Position numbers and translations under genes: made by a program
The notes under the pieces: model-generated
What the model was told of the DNA's origin: nothing
What the model saw: the letters and a program-made list of their open reading frames with translations, nothing else
Database searches by the model: none
From: Massilia sp. BSC265
Lineage (GTDB): Bacteria; Pseudomonadota; Gammaproteobacteria; Burkholderiales; Burkholderiaceae_D
Direction: 5' to 3'
Assembly (NCBI RefSeq): GCF_000740675.1
Contig: NZ_JPXI01000031.1
Location: forward strand, 1-64,000
DNA length: 64,000 nucleotides
Part shown: one piece after another, positions 1 through 6,998 of the stretch
Numbering within the stretch: the stretch's first letter is position 1
Layout of the letters: each line of letters begins with the position of its first letter

Positions 1-2
1 CC

Positions 3-1508
3 CCCGACGCTATCTCGCCAACCCGGCGCAACCTGCTCAAAGGCCTGGCCGGCTCCACCGCGCTGCCCGCATTGCCCTTCCTCGGCGCATTCGCCGCACT
101 GCAGGCCCAGCAGGCCCTTGCCGCCAACGGCGCCACCACCCTGGTCGACAGCCCCTACGGCCCGATCGCCCCGGTCAAGGACCTGGCGACCGGCCTGCCG
201 CTGCTGCAGCTGCCGGCCGGCTTCACCTATAAAAGCTTCGGCTGGCGCGGCGACCTGATGACCGACGGGAAGACCTGCCCGGGCGGCCATGACGGCATGG
301 GCGTGGTCCTGTCGCGCAAGGTGGGGCGCAGCACCGAGCTGGTGCTGGTGCGTAACCACGAAATCGGCGGCACTTCCCCAAGCAACTTCCTGGATGCGCC
401 CGCCGTCTACGACGGCGGCACGGTCAGCACCACCACGACCAACAGGTTCGGCGGCGGCACCACCAACCTGCTGTTCCGCGACGGCAACTGGGTCAGCATG
501 ACCCCGAGCCTGGGCGGCACCGCAACCAACTGCGCGGGCGGCATTACCCCCTGGGGCACCTGGCTCACCTGCGAGGAAGTCGGTTCGGACGCCGTCAGCA
601 CCGCGGGCAAGAAGCACGGCTACGTGTTCGAAGTCCATTCGGATCCGGCGCTTACCACCGGCCAGCCGATCAAGGGCATGGGCCGTTTCGCGCACGAAGC
701 CGCCGCCGTCGACCCGGCCACCGGCATCGTCTACCAGACCGAGGATTCGTCGGGCAAGTCGGGTTTCTACCGCTACATTCCCGACGTCAAGAACGGCGCT
801 CCCGGCACGCTGGCCATGGGCGGGGTGTTGCAGATGGCCAAGGTCAAGGGCATCAACAACGTCAACCTGGCCACCATGCCGGTCGACGCGAAATACGAGC
901 TGGAGTGGGTGACCATCGCCGCCCCGGACGCCAACCGCGGCGACGCCGTCGGGCTGAGCGGCGTGCGCATCACCAATGCCGCCGGCCCCTTCGTGCAAGG
1001 CTGGGTGCAGGGCGCCGCGCGCATGAACCGCGGCGAAGGCATCTGGTATGCCGAGGGCAAGATGTACGTGATGGACACCGCCGGCGGCGCGGTGCAGCGC
1101 GGCACCATCTGGGAGCTCGACCTGGCTTCCCAGGTTCTCAAGTGCATCTACTCCAGCCCGAGTGCGCTGGTGGGCAACATGGGCGACAACCTGACCGTCA
1201 GCCCGCGCAACGCCATCCTGATCTGCGAAGACGCATCGACCGCGGCCACCGACGCCTTTGGCTTCGGCCAGCGCCTGATGGGCCTGACCGGTCTGGGCGA
1301 CGCCTATATCTTCGCCAAGAACAACATCAACCTGACCGCCGCCCAGCTCGTCGGCGCGGGGAAACTGGCCTCGCTCGCAGGTGATGGCCGCGGCAACGAG
1401 TTCTGCGGCGCCTGCTTCGACCCGACCGGCCGCTACCTGTTCGTCAACATCCAGACCCCCGGCGTGACTTTCGCGATCACCGGTCCTTGGGCCAAGGGCC
1501 CGCTGTAA
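3..1508 (+). CDS. Tat-exported PhoX-like (DUF839) protein, 5' end outside window
   Basis: Reading frame is open from the first bases, so the start codon lies upstream of the window. The first visible residues include SPTRRNLLKG followed by an Ala/Leu-rich stretch ending in QQALAANG, which is a twin-arginine signal peptide, so the folded protein should be exported by Tat. The mature part carries the DUF839/PhoX pattern: a VRNHE segment, GGTTNLLFRDG, the TPWGTWLTCEE block, HGYVFEV, GRFAHEA and QTEDSSGKSGFYRY. PhoX relatives are calcium/iron phosphatases with a beta-propeller fold; whether this copy is a phosphatase is not shown by sequence alone. A PEP-CTERM gene follows 25 bp downstream behind its own RBS, suggesting cotranscription. 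Confidence 0.85.
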   Translation, partial: PDAISPTRRNLLKGLAGSTALPALPFLGAFAALQAQQALAANGATTLVDSPYGPIAPVKDLATGLPLLQLPAGFTYKSFGWRGDLMTDGKTCPGGHDGMGVVLSRKVGRSTELVLVRNHEIGGTSPSNFLDAPAVYDGGTVSTTTTNRFGGGTTNLLFRDGNWVSMTPSLGGTATNCAGGITPWGTWLTCEEVGSDAVSTAGKKHGYVFEVHSDPALTTGQPIKGMGRFAHEAAAVDPATGIVYQTEDSSGKSGFYRYIPDVKNGAPGTLAMGGVLQMAKVKGINNVNLATMPVDAKYELEWVTIAAPDANRGDAVGLSGVRITNAAGPFVQGWVQGAARMNRGEGIWYAEGKMYVMDTAGGAVQRGTIWELDLASQVLKCIYSSPSALVGNMGDNLTVSPRNAILICEDASTAATDAFGFGQRLMGLTGLGDAYIFAKNNINLTAAQLVGAGKLASLAGDGRGNEFCGACFDPTGRYLFVNIQTPGVTFAITGPWAKGPL

Positions 1509-1533
1509 GCCGCCGTAGACCATAGGAGAATTT

Positions 1534-2106
1534 ATGAAACTGAGCAAACTGTTTGGCTTTGTTGCCGCATTGTCGCTGTCCTGCGCCGCCAAGGCCGTCG
1601 TCCTGACCGACAGCACCGGTTCGAACACCGTGACCGATTACAGCGAAACGGGCAAGCTGTCGTTCGACCTCGGACTGCAGAACCTTAACCCCACCACCAT
1701 GCATTTCGCGCTGGAGGCGGGTGACCTGCAGGGACCGCTGAACTTCAGTGCGCTGGTGCTGAACTTCACCGGGCTCGACGTGCATCGCTTCACCTTCAGC
1801 CTGCAGGGCATCCGTTTCGCCGCGACCGGTTCCGTGACCCCGGTGTTCACCACCGTGCGCGCGCTCACCGCAAGCGACACGGCCGCCGTCATCGACTTCA
1901 GCACTCCCCTGCATACCGAGTTCCAGTTCGGCGACGCACTGGGCTACGCTGGCCAAACCGACTGGTTGCTGGACACGTCCGGCCTGCAGGCAGGCGACAG
2001 CTTCAGCATCACCGCCACCGTGCCGGAACCGTCGTCGGCAGCACTGGTGCTGCCGATGCTGTGCATGGGCCTGCTGGCGGCCGCCCGCCGCCGCAAGAAG
2101 GACTGA
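1534..2106 (+). CDS. PEP-CTERM sorting domain protein
   Basis: 190 aa. Starts with a Sec signal peptide ([21 protein letters not shown]) and ends with [18 protein letters not shown] followed by AARRRKKD. That is the tripartite PEP-CTERM signal: PEP motif, hydrophobic segment, basic tail, which is processed by an exosortase in the inner membrane. The middle is a beta-rich domain without a motif I recognise. AGGAGA sits 7 nt before the ATG. It follows the PhoX-like gene closely and has no obvious promoter of its own, so the two are probably one transcript. Target location is likely the outer surface or extracellular matrix. Confidence 0.88.
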   Translation: MKLSKLFGFVAALSLSCAAKAVVLTDSTGSNTVTDYSETGKLSFDLGLQNLNPTTMHFALEAGDLQGPLNFSALVLNFTGLDVHRFTFSLQGIRFAATGSVTPVFTTVRALTASDTAAVIDFSTPLHTEFQFGDALGYAGQTDWLLDTSGLQAGDSFSITATVPEPSSAALVLPMLCMGLLAAARRRKKD

Positions 2107-2164
2107 GCATGCAGGGGGCTTGCCGGTACAATCGGTCCGGTTACCGTCAAGCCTTCCATTCATC

Positions 2165-2647
2165 ATGCACATCTGGGTCGATGCCGACGCCTGTCCTGCC
2201 GTCGTCAAGGACATCCTCTTCCGCGTGGCCGAGCGCCTGCAGCTGGAGGTCACGCTCGTGGCCAACCAGCTGATCCGGGTGCCGGGCTCGCGCTTCATCC
2301 GCGCCCTGCAAGTGCCGGCCGGCCCGGACGTGGCCGACGCCGAGATCGTTGCCCGCGTGAGGAGCGGCGACATCGTCGTGACCGGCGACATCCCGCTGGC
2401 AGCGCAGGTACTGGAGAAGGGCGGGCTGCCGCTCAATCCGCGCGGCGAGTGGTACACCAAGGATACGATCGCCCAGCAGCTGACCATGCGCGCCTTCATG
2501 GAGGAACTGCGCGGCAGCGGCGTCGATACCGGCGGCCCGGCCGCCTTCAGCCAGGCGGATAGCCGGAATTTTGCGAATGCGCTGGACCGTCAGCTGGCGC
2601 GCTCGAACACCCGCAGGGTGGGCGGCGCCACCGGAGAGCCTGGATAA
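2165..2647 (+). CDS. YaiI/YqxD family protein (UPF0178, DUF188)
   Basis: 160 aa from [16 protein letters not shown], the start conserved in the family; an upstream in-frame ATG at 2120 would add 15 unconserved residues. Also visible are VANQ, VPGSRFI, the [12 protein letters not shown] block and NPRG. These make it a YaiI/YqxD protein, with a fold related to PIN/NYN nucleases; its function is not established. The C-terminal 20 residues are low-complexity and probably disordered. Confidence 0.9.
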   Translation: MHIWVDADACPAVVKDILFRVAERLQLEVTLVANQLIRVPGSRFIRALQVPAGPDVADAEIVARVRSGDIVVTGDIPLAAQVLEKGGLPLNPRGEWYTKDTIAQQLTMRAFMEELRGSGVDTGGPAAFSQADSRNFANALDRQLARSNTRRVGGATGEPG

Positions 2648-2680
2648 TCCGCGTCGTTCATGCCGCCCACCCGACGAACA

Positions 2681-3631
2681 TCAAGCCGCGGCTTCGAGCG
2701 CCACCATGTCCACGCCGGGCAGCTTGCACTCGCCGACCGCCTGCGCCACCGCATCGATCGCGGCGCGGCGCGTAAAACTCTTGCGCCAGACCAGCACCAC
2801 GCGGCGCGACGGCGCCGGTGAAGCGAAGGGCACGTAGGTCAGCATGCCGTTCTGGTCGTGCATGTCGGCCACCGAGGCGCGCGGCAGCACGGTCAGGCCG
2901 ATGCCGCTCGCCACCATGTGGCGGATGGTCTCCAGCGAGGAACCCTCGAAGGTGCGCTGCATGCCCCCATGTCCCATCGCGGGCGCCGAGTAGCGCGCCA
3001 TCTCCGGGCACACTTCCAGCACCTGGTCGCGGAAGCAGTGGCCCGCGCCCAGCAGCAGCATGGTTTCCAGCTTCAGGTCGTCGGCCGGGATTTCCTTGCG
3101 CCTGGCCCAGGGATGCGAGCGCGGCATCGCCACCACGAAGGGCTCGTCGTACAGGGTCTGCATCGACATGCCGTGCTCGGGCAGGGGCAAGGCCACGATG
3201 GCGGCGTCGAGCTCGCCCTGGCGCAGCAGTTCGAGCAGCTTGTGGGTGTAGTTCTCCTGCAGGATCAGCGGCATCTGCGGCACGGTGTCGATCAGGCGCT
3301 TCACCAGGGGAGGCAGGAGATAGGGTCCGATGGTGTAGATCACGCCCAGGCGCAGCGGCCCGGCCAGCGGATCCTTGTTCTGTTTCGCCAGTTCCTTGAT
3401 GGCGGCGGTCTGTTCCAGCACGCGTTCGGCCTGGGCCACGATCTGCGCGCCCAGCGGCGTCACGGAGACTTCGGAGCCGCCGCGCTCGAACAGCGTCACC
3501 CCGAGCTCGTCTTCGAGCTTCTTGATGGCGACGGAGAGGGTGGGCTGGGCGACGAAGCAGGCTTCGGCGGCATGGCCGAAGTGTTTGGCGCGCGCGACGG
3601 CGACGATGTATTTCAGCTCGGTCAGTGTCAT
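2681..3631 (-). CDS. oxyR: OxyR, LysR-type hydrogen peroxide regulator
   Basis: 316 aa from MTLTELKYIV. An N-terminal winged helix-turn-helix (about residues 1-60) is followed by a LysR substrate-binding domain. The block GAGHCFRDQVLEVC places cysteines at residues 199 and 208, the same numbers as the redox pair of Escherichia coli OxyR, which form a disulfide on peroxide exposure. RSHPW and YTIGPYLLP are further OxyR hallmarks. I chose the start at 3631 because it begins the family-conserved N terminus; the frame extends 61 codons upstream without conservation. It is divergent from pilU, and the 270 bp between them likely hold both promoters. Confidence 0.93.
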   Translation of the reverse strand: MTLTELKYIVAVARAKHFGHAAEACFVAQPTLSVAIKKLEDELGVTLFERGGSEVSVTPLGAQIVAQAERVLEQTAAIKELAKQNKDPLAGPLRLGVIYTIGPYLLPPLVKRLIDTVPQMPLILQENYTHKLLELLRQGELDAAIVALPLPEHGMSMQTLYDEPFVVAMPRSHPWARRKEIPADDLKLETMLLLGAGHCFRDQVLEVCPEMARYSAPAMGHGGMQRTFEGSSLETIRHMVASGIGLTVLPRASVADMHDQNGMLTYVPFASPAPSRRVVLVWRKSFTRRAAIDAVAQAVGECKLPGVDMVALEAAA

Positions 3632-3901
3632 AGGCTTTCCATCCCAGGATGTCACGGAGGTCACCCCGTTAAACCTGCTGCGCGTTGCACTGGCGGTCTG
3701 CGATGCTCGCTGTACTGCTCGTACAGCTGCGTTTCTCGACCGCCATTGCCGCCGCTCGCGACGGTTTTCCGGCGTGACCGGTTTTTGCTGTCCATCCTGA
3801 CATAATGTTGGCATTTAGTCAGCCAAGATTTCATATTCTCTCGAATCATAGTCGATATAATTGCCTTGCAGGATTTTCGCCTGCGTTCACGCGAGGTACC
3901 C
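3632..3901. promoter_or_regulatory. oxyR / pilU divergent regulatory region
   Basis: 270 bp between the divergent oxyR and pilU starts. The pilU-proximal third is AT-richer and contains TATAAT at 3856-3861, a perfect sigma-70 -10 hexamer on the plus strand 40 bp before the pilU ATG. No good -35 lies at standard spacing. I see no clear tandem OxyR box, though OxyR commonly binds its own promoter. Open frames crossing this stretch look like shadows. Confidence 0.35.
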
Positions 3902-5092
3902 ATGTCGTCGACTTTCGGCCCGGCGGAAGCCCAGGCCTATATCCACAAGCTGCTGACGGTGATGCACCACCAGGGCGGCTCCGACCTGTTCATTTCCAGC
4001 GATTTCCCGCCCAGCATGAAGCACCAGGGCGCGATGAAGCCCCTGAGCCAGCAGCGCCTGTCCGGCGAGGTCACGCGGGCGCTGGCGATGTCCTTGATGA
4101 ACGAGCGCCAGCGCACCGAGTTCGAGGCCGAGATGGAGTGCAATTTCGCGATCTCGCTCCCTGGCGTGTGCCGCTTCCGCGTCAACGTCTTCGTGCAGCA
4201 GCAGAGCGTGGGCATGGTGGTGCGCACGATCGCTTCCGAGATTCCGAACTTCGAGAAGCTCGACCTGCCGGAGGTACTGAAGGATGTCGTCATGACCAAG
4301 CGCGGCCTGGTGCTGGTGGTCGGCGGCACCGGCTCCGGCAAGTCCACCACGCTGGCGGCGATGATCGACTACCGCAACAGCAATTCGGCCGGCCACATCA
4401 TCACGGTCGAAGACCCGGTCGAGTACGTCCACAAGAACAAGAACTGCCTGGTCACCCACCGCGAGGTGGGCGTCGACACGCATTCCTGGCACAACGCGCT
4501 GAAGAACACGCTGCGCCAGGCGCCGGACGTGATCCTGATCGGCGAGATCCGCGACACCGAGACCATGGAGCACGCGATCGCCTTTGCCGAGACCGGCCAC
4601 CTGTGCCTGGGCACACTGCATGCGAACAATGCCAACCAGACCCTGGACCGCATCATCAACTTCTTCCCCGAAGAGCGGCGCAATCAACTGCTGATGGACC
4701 TGTCCTCGAACCTGCGCGCGGTGGTCTCGCAGCGCCTGATCCGCACGGAAGATGGAAAAGGCCGCAAGGCGGCCATCGAGATCCTGCTGAACACGCCGAC
4801 CATCGGCGAGATGATCCTGAAGGGGAACTTCCAGAACATCAAGGAGATCATGCACAAGTCGCGCGAGCTCGGCATGTGCACCTTCGACCAGGCCTTGTAC
4901 GAGCTCTATAACAAGGGTTATATCGGCTACGACGAAGCGATCCGCAACGCCGACTCGGCCAACGGCCTGCGCCTGCAGATCAAGCTCTCGGGCGAACGCA
5001 AGGGGCCGGACGGCGGAGCTGCCCGCGCCACCGAGCTGTCGATGGCGATCGAGGAAGAACCGGAAGACGACGCACCTACCCCCACCACCTGA
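3902..5092 (+). CDS. pilU: PilU, type IV pilus retraction ATPase
   Basis: 396 aa, a PilT/PilU-type secretion ATPase acting on the cytoplasmic side of the pilus machine. Visible are the N-terminal domain with FISSDFPPSMKHQG, the Walker A motif GGTGSGKST at residues 141-149, EDPVEYVHKNK, the DVILIGEIRD Walker B region and the histidine box ETGHLCLGTLHANNA. The acidic C-terminal extension (EEEPEDDAPTPTT) and the N-terminal features fit PilU better than PilT. Start chosen at 3902 (MSSTFGP); an ATG 12 codons upstream is less likely. pilT is not next to it in the window, which is unusual because pilT and pilU are commonly adjacent. Confidence 0.87.
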   Translation: MSSTFGPAEAQAYIHKLLTVMHHQGGSDLFISSDFPPSMKHQGAMKPLSQQRLSGEVTRALAMSLMNERQRTEFEAEMECNFAISLPGVCRFRVNVFVQQQSVGMVVRTIASEIPNFEKLDLPEVLKDVVMTKRGLVLVVGGTGSGKSTTLAAMIDYRNSNSAGHIITVEDPVEYVHKNKNCLVTHREVGVDTHSWHNALKNTLRQAPDVILIGEIRDTETMEHAIAFAETGHLCLGTLHANNANQTLDRIINFFPEERRNQLLMDLSSNLRAVVSQRLIRTEDGKGRKAAIEILLNTPTIGEMILKGNFQNIKEIMHKSRELGMCTFDQALYELYNKGYIGYDEAIRNADSANGLRLQIKLSGERKGPDGGAARATELSMAIEEEPEDDAPTPTT

Positions 5093-5106
5093 TTTCACCA
5101 CCACCC

Positions 5107-5580
5107 ATGCCTGCATTCGAAAACAAGATCTGCACGCGCGCCGAGCTGGCGCAGCGTATCGCCCAACTCCCCAAGCCGGTGGTGCTGACCAACGGCGTGT
5201 TCGACATCCTTCACCGCGGCCACGTGACCTACCTGGCGCAGGCGCGCGAACTGGGCGGCTCGCTGGTGGTGGCGGCCAACACCGACGCCTCGGTCAAGCG
5301 CCTCGGCAAGGGCGACGACCGCCCGCACAACACCCTGGCCGACCGCATGGCGGTGCTGGCGGCGCTGGAGTCGGTGAGCCTGGTGGTGGACTTCGACGAG
5401 GACACCGCGCTCGAGGTGGTGCTGGAAGCTCGCCCCGACATCTATGCCAAGGGCGGCGACTACGACATGACGAAGATCCCGGAAGGGCAGGCGGTGCTGG
5501 CCTATGGCGGGCGCGCGGTGGCGATCGACTTCGAGCATGACCGCTCGACGACCAGGCTGGTGGCCAAGATTCGGGGATAG
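5107..5580 (+). CDS. rfaE2: D-glycero-beta-D-manno-heptose 1-phosphate adenylyltransferase
   Basis: 157 aa, a stand-alone version of the HldE/RfaE C-terminal domain. It transfers AMP from ATP to heptose-1-phosphate to give ADP-heptose for the LPS inner core. The nucleotidyltransferase signature is TNGVFDILHRGHVTYL (HxGH-type), followed by AANTDASVKRLGKG and RMAVLAALESV. DRSTTRLVAKIR closes the protein as in the family. It starts 14 bp after pilU, so cotranscription is possible. Confidence 0.9.
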   Translation: MPAFENKICTRAELAQRIAQLPKPVVLTNGVFDILHRGHVTYLAQARELGGSLVVAANTDASVKRLGKGDDRPHNTLADRMAVLAALESVSLVVDFDEDTALEVVLEARPDIYAKGGDYDMTKIPEGQAVLAYGGRAVAIDFEHDRSTTRLVAKIRG

Positions 5581-5652
5581 ATGGCCGTGCCGCCCGCTTG
5601 CGGGCGGGCCGTGGACACGGCAAGCCAGCGCCAGGCCGGCCGCCTTCACAAC

Positions 5653-5674
5653 AGGGCACGCCCCGGCGTGCCCT
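5653..5674 (-). terminator. Hairpin 3' of PEP-CTERM gene
   Basis: AGGGCACG (5653-5660) pairs perfectly with CGTGCCCT (5667-5674) around a CCCCGG loop. It lies 6 bp beyond the minus-strand PEP-CTERM stop and between convergent genes, so it could stop transcription from either side. The following U-tract is weak on both strands, so factor-independent activity is uncertain. Confidence 0.45.
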
Positions 5675-5679
5675 GGTCC

Positions 5680-6393
5680 TTATGCCTTGCGCTTGCGACG
5701 ACGCAGCGCTGCGATGCCTGCGGCGCCCAGTCCGAGCAGCGCGACACTGCCCGGCTCGGGCACGTCGTTGCCGGGACCTTCGCCTTCCAGGACGATGCCG
5801 AAGAAGTTATCGGGGCTGCCTTGCGCACCCAGGAGGGAAGCTGACAGGCCGATGCGGTTATCGGCACTGTAAACCCCATTGACGCCTGCGATACCAGCGA
5901 GGTCCAGGACGAAACCATAGCCGGCATTGCCGTTGCCAGTCTGGGTCGACGGGAACATGATCGACTCAAGGAGACTGGTGGAATACAGCACGCCACCGGT
6001 AACCGAATAGACCGACAAGGTCAGCGCGCTGAGAGTAATGCCATTGGTGGCGGTATTGCCCGGCTCATTTGCATTGAAAATCAGCAGCAGATTGCTTGCA
6101 TCCGTAAGGCCGAGCTGGCTGAACGAATAAGTTGCATTCTTATTCCCTCCATCCGCGGAAACATTGCCGCTAGTAAGGTCTTCCGTCCCCGACCAGGCGA
6201 CGCCGCCTGTGGCGCTTGTGTTATTCCCCTGAGGGGTCAAGGACAGGAAGGAATTGACGTTGCCATATCCTGTACCCGAAAGGTCCACGACGTTGTTCGG
6301 CACAGAAGCAGGAATGATTCCAGCCTGGCTGGAAATGCATACCCCGGATAAGGCGATGGTGGCAATAAGTTTGCTTAATTTATTTCGGTTCAT
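5680..6393 (-). CDS. PEP-CTERM sorting domain protein
   Basis: 237 aa from MNRNKLSKLIATIALSG, with AAAGGAAT just upstream; the longer open frame has no RBS. Signal peptide residues 1-25 end at SSQA. The C terminus is DVPEPGSVALLGLGAAGI followed by AALRRRKRKA, a full PEP-CTERM signal. The middle is rich in Gly, Asn, Ser and Thr and probably forms a beta sandwich; no catalytic motif is visible. A sigma-54-like element lies about 140 bp upstream. The first part of the gene is less GC-rich than its neighbours. Confidence 0.88.
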   Translation of the reverse strand: MNRNKLSKLIATIALSGVCISSQAGIIPASVPNNVVDLSGTGYGNVNSFLSLTPQGNNTSATGGVAWSGTEDLTSGNVSADGGNKNATYSFSQLGLTDASNLLLIFNANEPGNTATNGITLSALTLSVYSVTGGVLYSTSLLESIMFPSTQTGNGNAGYGFVLDLAGIAGVNGVYSADNRIGLSASLLGAQGSPDNFFGIVLEGEGPGNDVPEPGSVALLGLGAAGIAALRRRKRKA

Positions 6394-6821
6394 CAATATT
6401 CCTTTCAGTGCCAGGAAATTCCCAGCTGAAACCAGTTTTAAAACTGATGAAAAATTTTCCATCCGTAAGCTAGTTGATCTGATAAGTAGTTGATTAATCA
6501 AAACTTTTTTCAGAATCATAATTGATATAGGCAGGATTCATACCATGCTTAATATTCATAGTAAATTCAATTGCCTAGAATAATAGAGCCAAAGACGATC
6601 ACTGGAAGTGTCAATTATTCCGACAATATTTATATAAATGTAAATTCTTCATATAAACAGATAAGTGTTTATTTAAATGAATTGAATATTACTTTTAGAC
6701 AACATATTTAGTTTGTTGTCAATCGTCTTGTTGTTTAGATAAATCTCTAAAGGATTTCTCTAAATCAAAAAAACAACATTTGTATGTTGCCTTAAGGAAT
6801 TAAAGCGACTAATATTTACGA
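6394..6821. other. AT-rich intergenic region
   Basis: About 430 bp of strongly AT-rich DNA in an otherwise GC-rich window, between a minus-strand PEP-CTERM gene and a plus-strand riboswitch. Two small inverted repeats are visible: GACAACA 6698-6704 with TGTTGTC 6714-6720, and CAACAT 6774-6779 with ATGTTG 6784-6789. No coding sequence is convincing. It probably carries promoters for both flanking genes and may bind nucleoid proteins such as H-NS/MvaT-type silencers (inference). Confidence 0.6.
6531..6545 (-). promoter_or_regulatory. Candidate sigma-54 promoter for PEP-CTERM gene
   Basis: On the minus strand the 15-mer reads TGGTATGAATCCTGC. Compared with TGGCACGN4TTGC it keeps the invariant GG and GC at the exact spacing and has three mismatches. 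The sigma-54-like element before the PEP-CTERM gene at 9961 ends in the same CCTGC. It sits 138 bp upstream of the start codon, implying a leader of roughly 125 nt. Confidence 0.45.
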
Positions 6822-6902
6822 CTGAAAAAGGCAAACCGTGCGAAAGCACGGGACGCAAAGTCACGGTCTACCGGGTTGATGCCCCATGACGGCGGGACTG
6901 CC
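6822..6902 (+). ncRNA. Cyclic di-GMP-I (GEMM-I) riboswitch aptamer
   Basis: The diagnostic GEMM-I core is present: GGCAAACC (6830-6837), a first stem CCGTG/CACGG closed by a CGAAAG loop with the GNRA tetraloop, then GGGACGCAAAG (6850-6860) and CACGGTCTACC. The second helix runs to about 6895, where pairing may merge with the expression platform. The family binds cyclic di-GMP at the junction. It lies about 100 nt ahead of the S8 protease on the same strand. Boundaries are approximate. Confidence 0.92.
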
Positions 6903-6998
6903 AGACGCAAGTACGCTTCCCGGACTCCGCCGTGCAGTCCGTGTGGAGGCGTGTGTTCATGCGGCAGTCCTGTTGAGAACACTTAACAGGAAAATGTA
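6889..6998 (+). promoter_or_regulatory. Riboswitch expression platform / structured leader
   Basis: Several competing pairings are visible. ACGGCGG (6889-6895) pairs with CCGCCGT (6927-6933). GGACTGC (6895-6901) can pair with GCAGTCC at 6934-6940 or with a second identical copy at 6964-6970. CCTGTT (6969-6974) pairs with AACAGG (6985-6990), which overlaps the likely Shine-Dalgarno. There is no U-tract, so control is more likely translational than by termination (inference). An ATG-TAA start-stop pair at 6994-6999 overlaps the real ATG. Confidence 0.55.
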
